A DNA stretch of 64,000 nt from Annona cherimola (lineage: Eukaryota; Streptophyta; Magnoliopsida; Magnoliales; Annonaceae), in contig CM059973.1 of the NCBI GenBank assembly GCA_030490835.1, forward strand, positions 87,689,641 to 87,753,640, written 5' to 3'. Made by a program: the position numbers and the translations under genes. The notes below the pieces were generated by a model. The model saw only the letters and a program-made list of their open reading frames with translations. It was not told the DNA's origin and did not search any database. Positions 62,332-64,000 of the stretch are shown in pieces; positions within the stretch are counted from its first letter, which is position 1; each line of letters starts with the position of its first letter.

Positions 62332-64000
62332 GGCCGCATTTCTCAGCCGCAAATGCCGAAATGGATTCAAAAAGAGAGTGGCGGAGAGCAAGGGAGCAAT
62401 AGAAGAGCAGTTTTTAATTGGCGATAACGCAGTGACTAAAGCACGCTTTATGGTTTATTAAATTCACGAAAAACAAAAGGTTAGCATGATCACTTTTTCT
62501 TTCCGGTGGGCACTAAGTCCATGACTGTCTAGTCAGTAGTGGATCTATTTGTTTATGAGCAAATCTAACTTTACTGGTACTAGTTCACCACCGTTTTCGA
62601 TCACCCACCACACACACCTGGCATACACACACGGAAATCGCAGCCGTTAAAAATGTTGGCCACTGTGGCTTTTGTGTGAAGGCTGAAGTCATGGTGTTCA
62701 GATGGTCTCAAGCCCTTCTGATTTTGCAACTCGACTTTACCCTCTCTGGCCCTCACGGCTCTATTAACCATCAGGCCCCCGATTGGACGATCTGGTAGGC
62801 ATAAAATATTGTATACTTGAGCAGTGCTCTATCCACAATTTGGTTTTGATTTATATATGCTCATTCCAGCGTTAGTTTGTCTTCAATGTACGCCTCCCGG
62901 ACCATTTTATATGTTTATCTTGCATTCACTTTAAGATTTTAAACTTTCCATGCGCTTTTAGCTAGTTCAAAATGCTCATCCAATAATGCATCACACTTGT
63001 GATAATGATCCAATAATCCATGCCTTGATATCATCTAATGAGCATGCAGCCTAGTTATATGGTTTAGATTGTAAATTCCAACGTTCAAACAATTGGAGGA
63101 GAAATAGAAACCTCGAGAAATTCATGCAAAATGATCACTGGTCTTCTGCCGATGCATGCCTAACGTTATCTTACACAGTAGTGCAAATGCTTCCCTCTGT
63201 TTCGATCATTCCTTCTTCGGTGCGCATAGTCACCATCATTTTCTACTTCCAGTGGAAGTAGGATTTCGCGCCTACTTTCAACATTAAGGGATCGAGCATG
63301 CACGTACCTAATACTCTATCTCTACTTAACAAGACTACTTATGCTAGAAATTCCATTATCCAAGGTCATTATATGTTGATAACAAATGCATATGTATGAA
63401 TCGTCAACCATGAGCAACTTTTTTTTTTTTTTTTTTTGGGGTGGGGTTGGAAATGGCCATCAAATGGATCAACAATATTTTACATTTTAGTGTGAACTGG
63501 TAGTTTGTTTGTTGAACCCAAATTAAAATGGTAGCGGTTGCCGATGGATAACATTTAATTTCATGATCCTTGGCCAGTCGAAGGAGTGTTGAAACGGACC
63601 AAAGGAGAAGTTGATTGATGAATGGGCTGCACCTTTGTAAACAAAATTGCCAGCACACTCGTCGAGTTGTGGATGGTACCACAAATTAATAAGCCGTTGC
63701 TGATCAGAAAATGGTTAGAGAGCATAAAATAGATTTGTGGATGGCTAGTGCTTTCAATTATCCAAAACGACAAAGACACGGCACCAAATACCTCATCTGA
63801 AATGGCATTGGTGGACTCTAAAGAGAAGCACTATAGAGTTTAATTAATTAAACGATGCATATATCAGGATCTTGTTTTGATAAAGTGGGTGCATTGGTGC
63901 CTGTTTTCTAGCTAGTAAAGTGATGGTCCTGTAAATTATCAACGGTTTCTTCTTTGGGTCAAGCTTGTGAGGAAAAAAAGGGCTGGGGTTGGACAGCCAG
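62332..64000. other. Intergenic region upstream of the CIF gene
   Basis: The first few hundred bases should contain the CIF promoter; only a weak TATA-like ATTTAATAAA (minus) near 62455-62464 is visible. Further right there is a poly(T) tract at 63420-63437 and no gene that I can support. Confidence 0.5.

Overview
The window looks like nuclear chromosomal DNA of a flowering plant. It is AT-rich, and its genes are split by GT-AG introns of about 70 bases to several kb. They encode plant-type proteins: a plant cyclin T, a plastid histidinol-phosphatase with a transit peptide, a Y2SK2 dehydrin, a membrane-anchored RING-H2 protein and a CASPARIAN STRIP INTEGRITY FACTOR-type peptide precursor. The spaces between genes are packed with short hairpin-forming transposons (MITEs), a tRNA-derived SINE-like element, minisatellites and poly(A/T) tracts. 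I cannot name the species.

Layout: 1-10150 has no recognisable gene and holds several MITEs and a 123-bp tandem repeat. 10452-14942 (-) is a six-exon cyclin T gene whose untranslated leader exon is probably near 24338-24520, across a 9.4-kb repeat-filled intron. 24520-30500 is repeat-rich, with one GC-rich island at 26340-26830. 30666-37348 (-) is a nine-exon HISN7/IMPL2 gene. 37.5-41.4 kb is intergenic. 41443-42059 (-) is a two-exon dehydrin with an ABRE/DRE promoter. 42.5-45 kb is intergenic with MITEs. 45035-50720 (-) is a three-exon RING-H2 gene; its probable leader intron (50723-53992) contains three near-identical copies of an ~810-bp unit. 54.1-61.4 kb is intergenic. 61509-62261 (-) is a three-exon gene for a 92-residue secreted CIF-type peptide precursor. 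62.3-64 kb is intergenic.

All five supported genes are on the minus strand. They do not form a pathway: they cover transcription elongation, histidine biosynthesis, dehydration tolerance, ubiquitin ligation and root-barrier peptide signalling. Exon models were built by hand from splice signals, reading-frame continuity and similarity to remembered family members. In every multi-exon gene the exon lengths sum to an intact frame.

The most interesting items are: (1) the CIF-type peptide gene, easily missed because its coding exons are 79, 56 and 144 nt, and with a possible second sulfation tyrosine; (2) a dense population of hairpin MITEs sharing one inner motif, three of them with convincing 9-10-bp target duplications that point to a Mutator-like origin; (3) the recent 3 x 810-bp array in a 5'UTR intron; (4) a near-perfect ~390-bp palindrome at 8.08-8.48 kb; and (5) a 3 x 22-residue repeat in the cyclin T tail.
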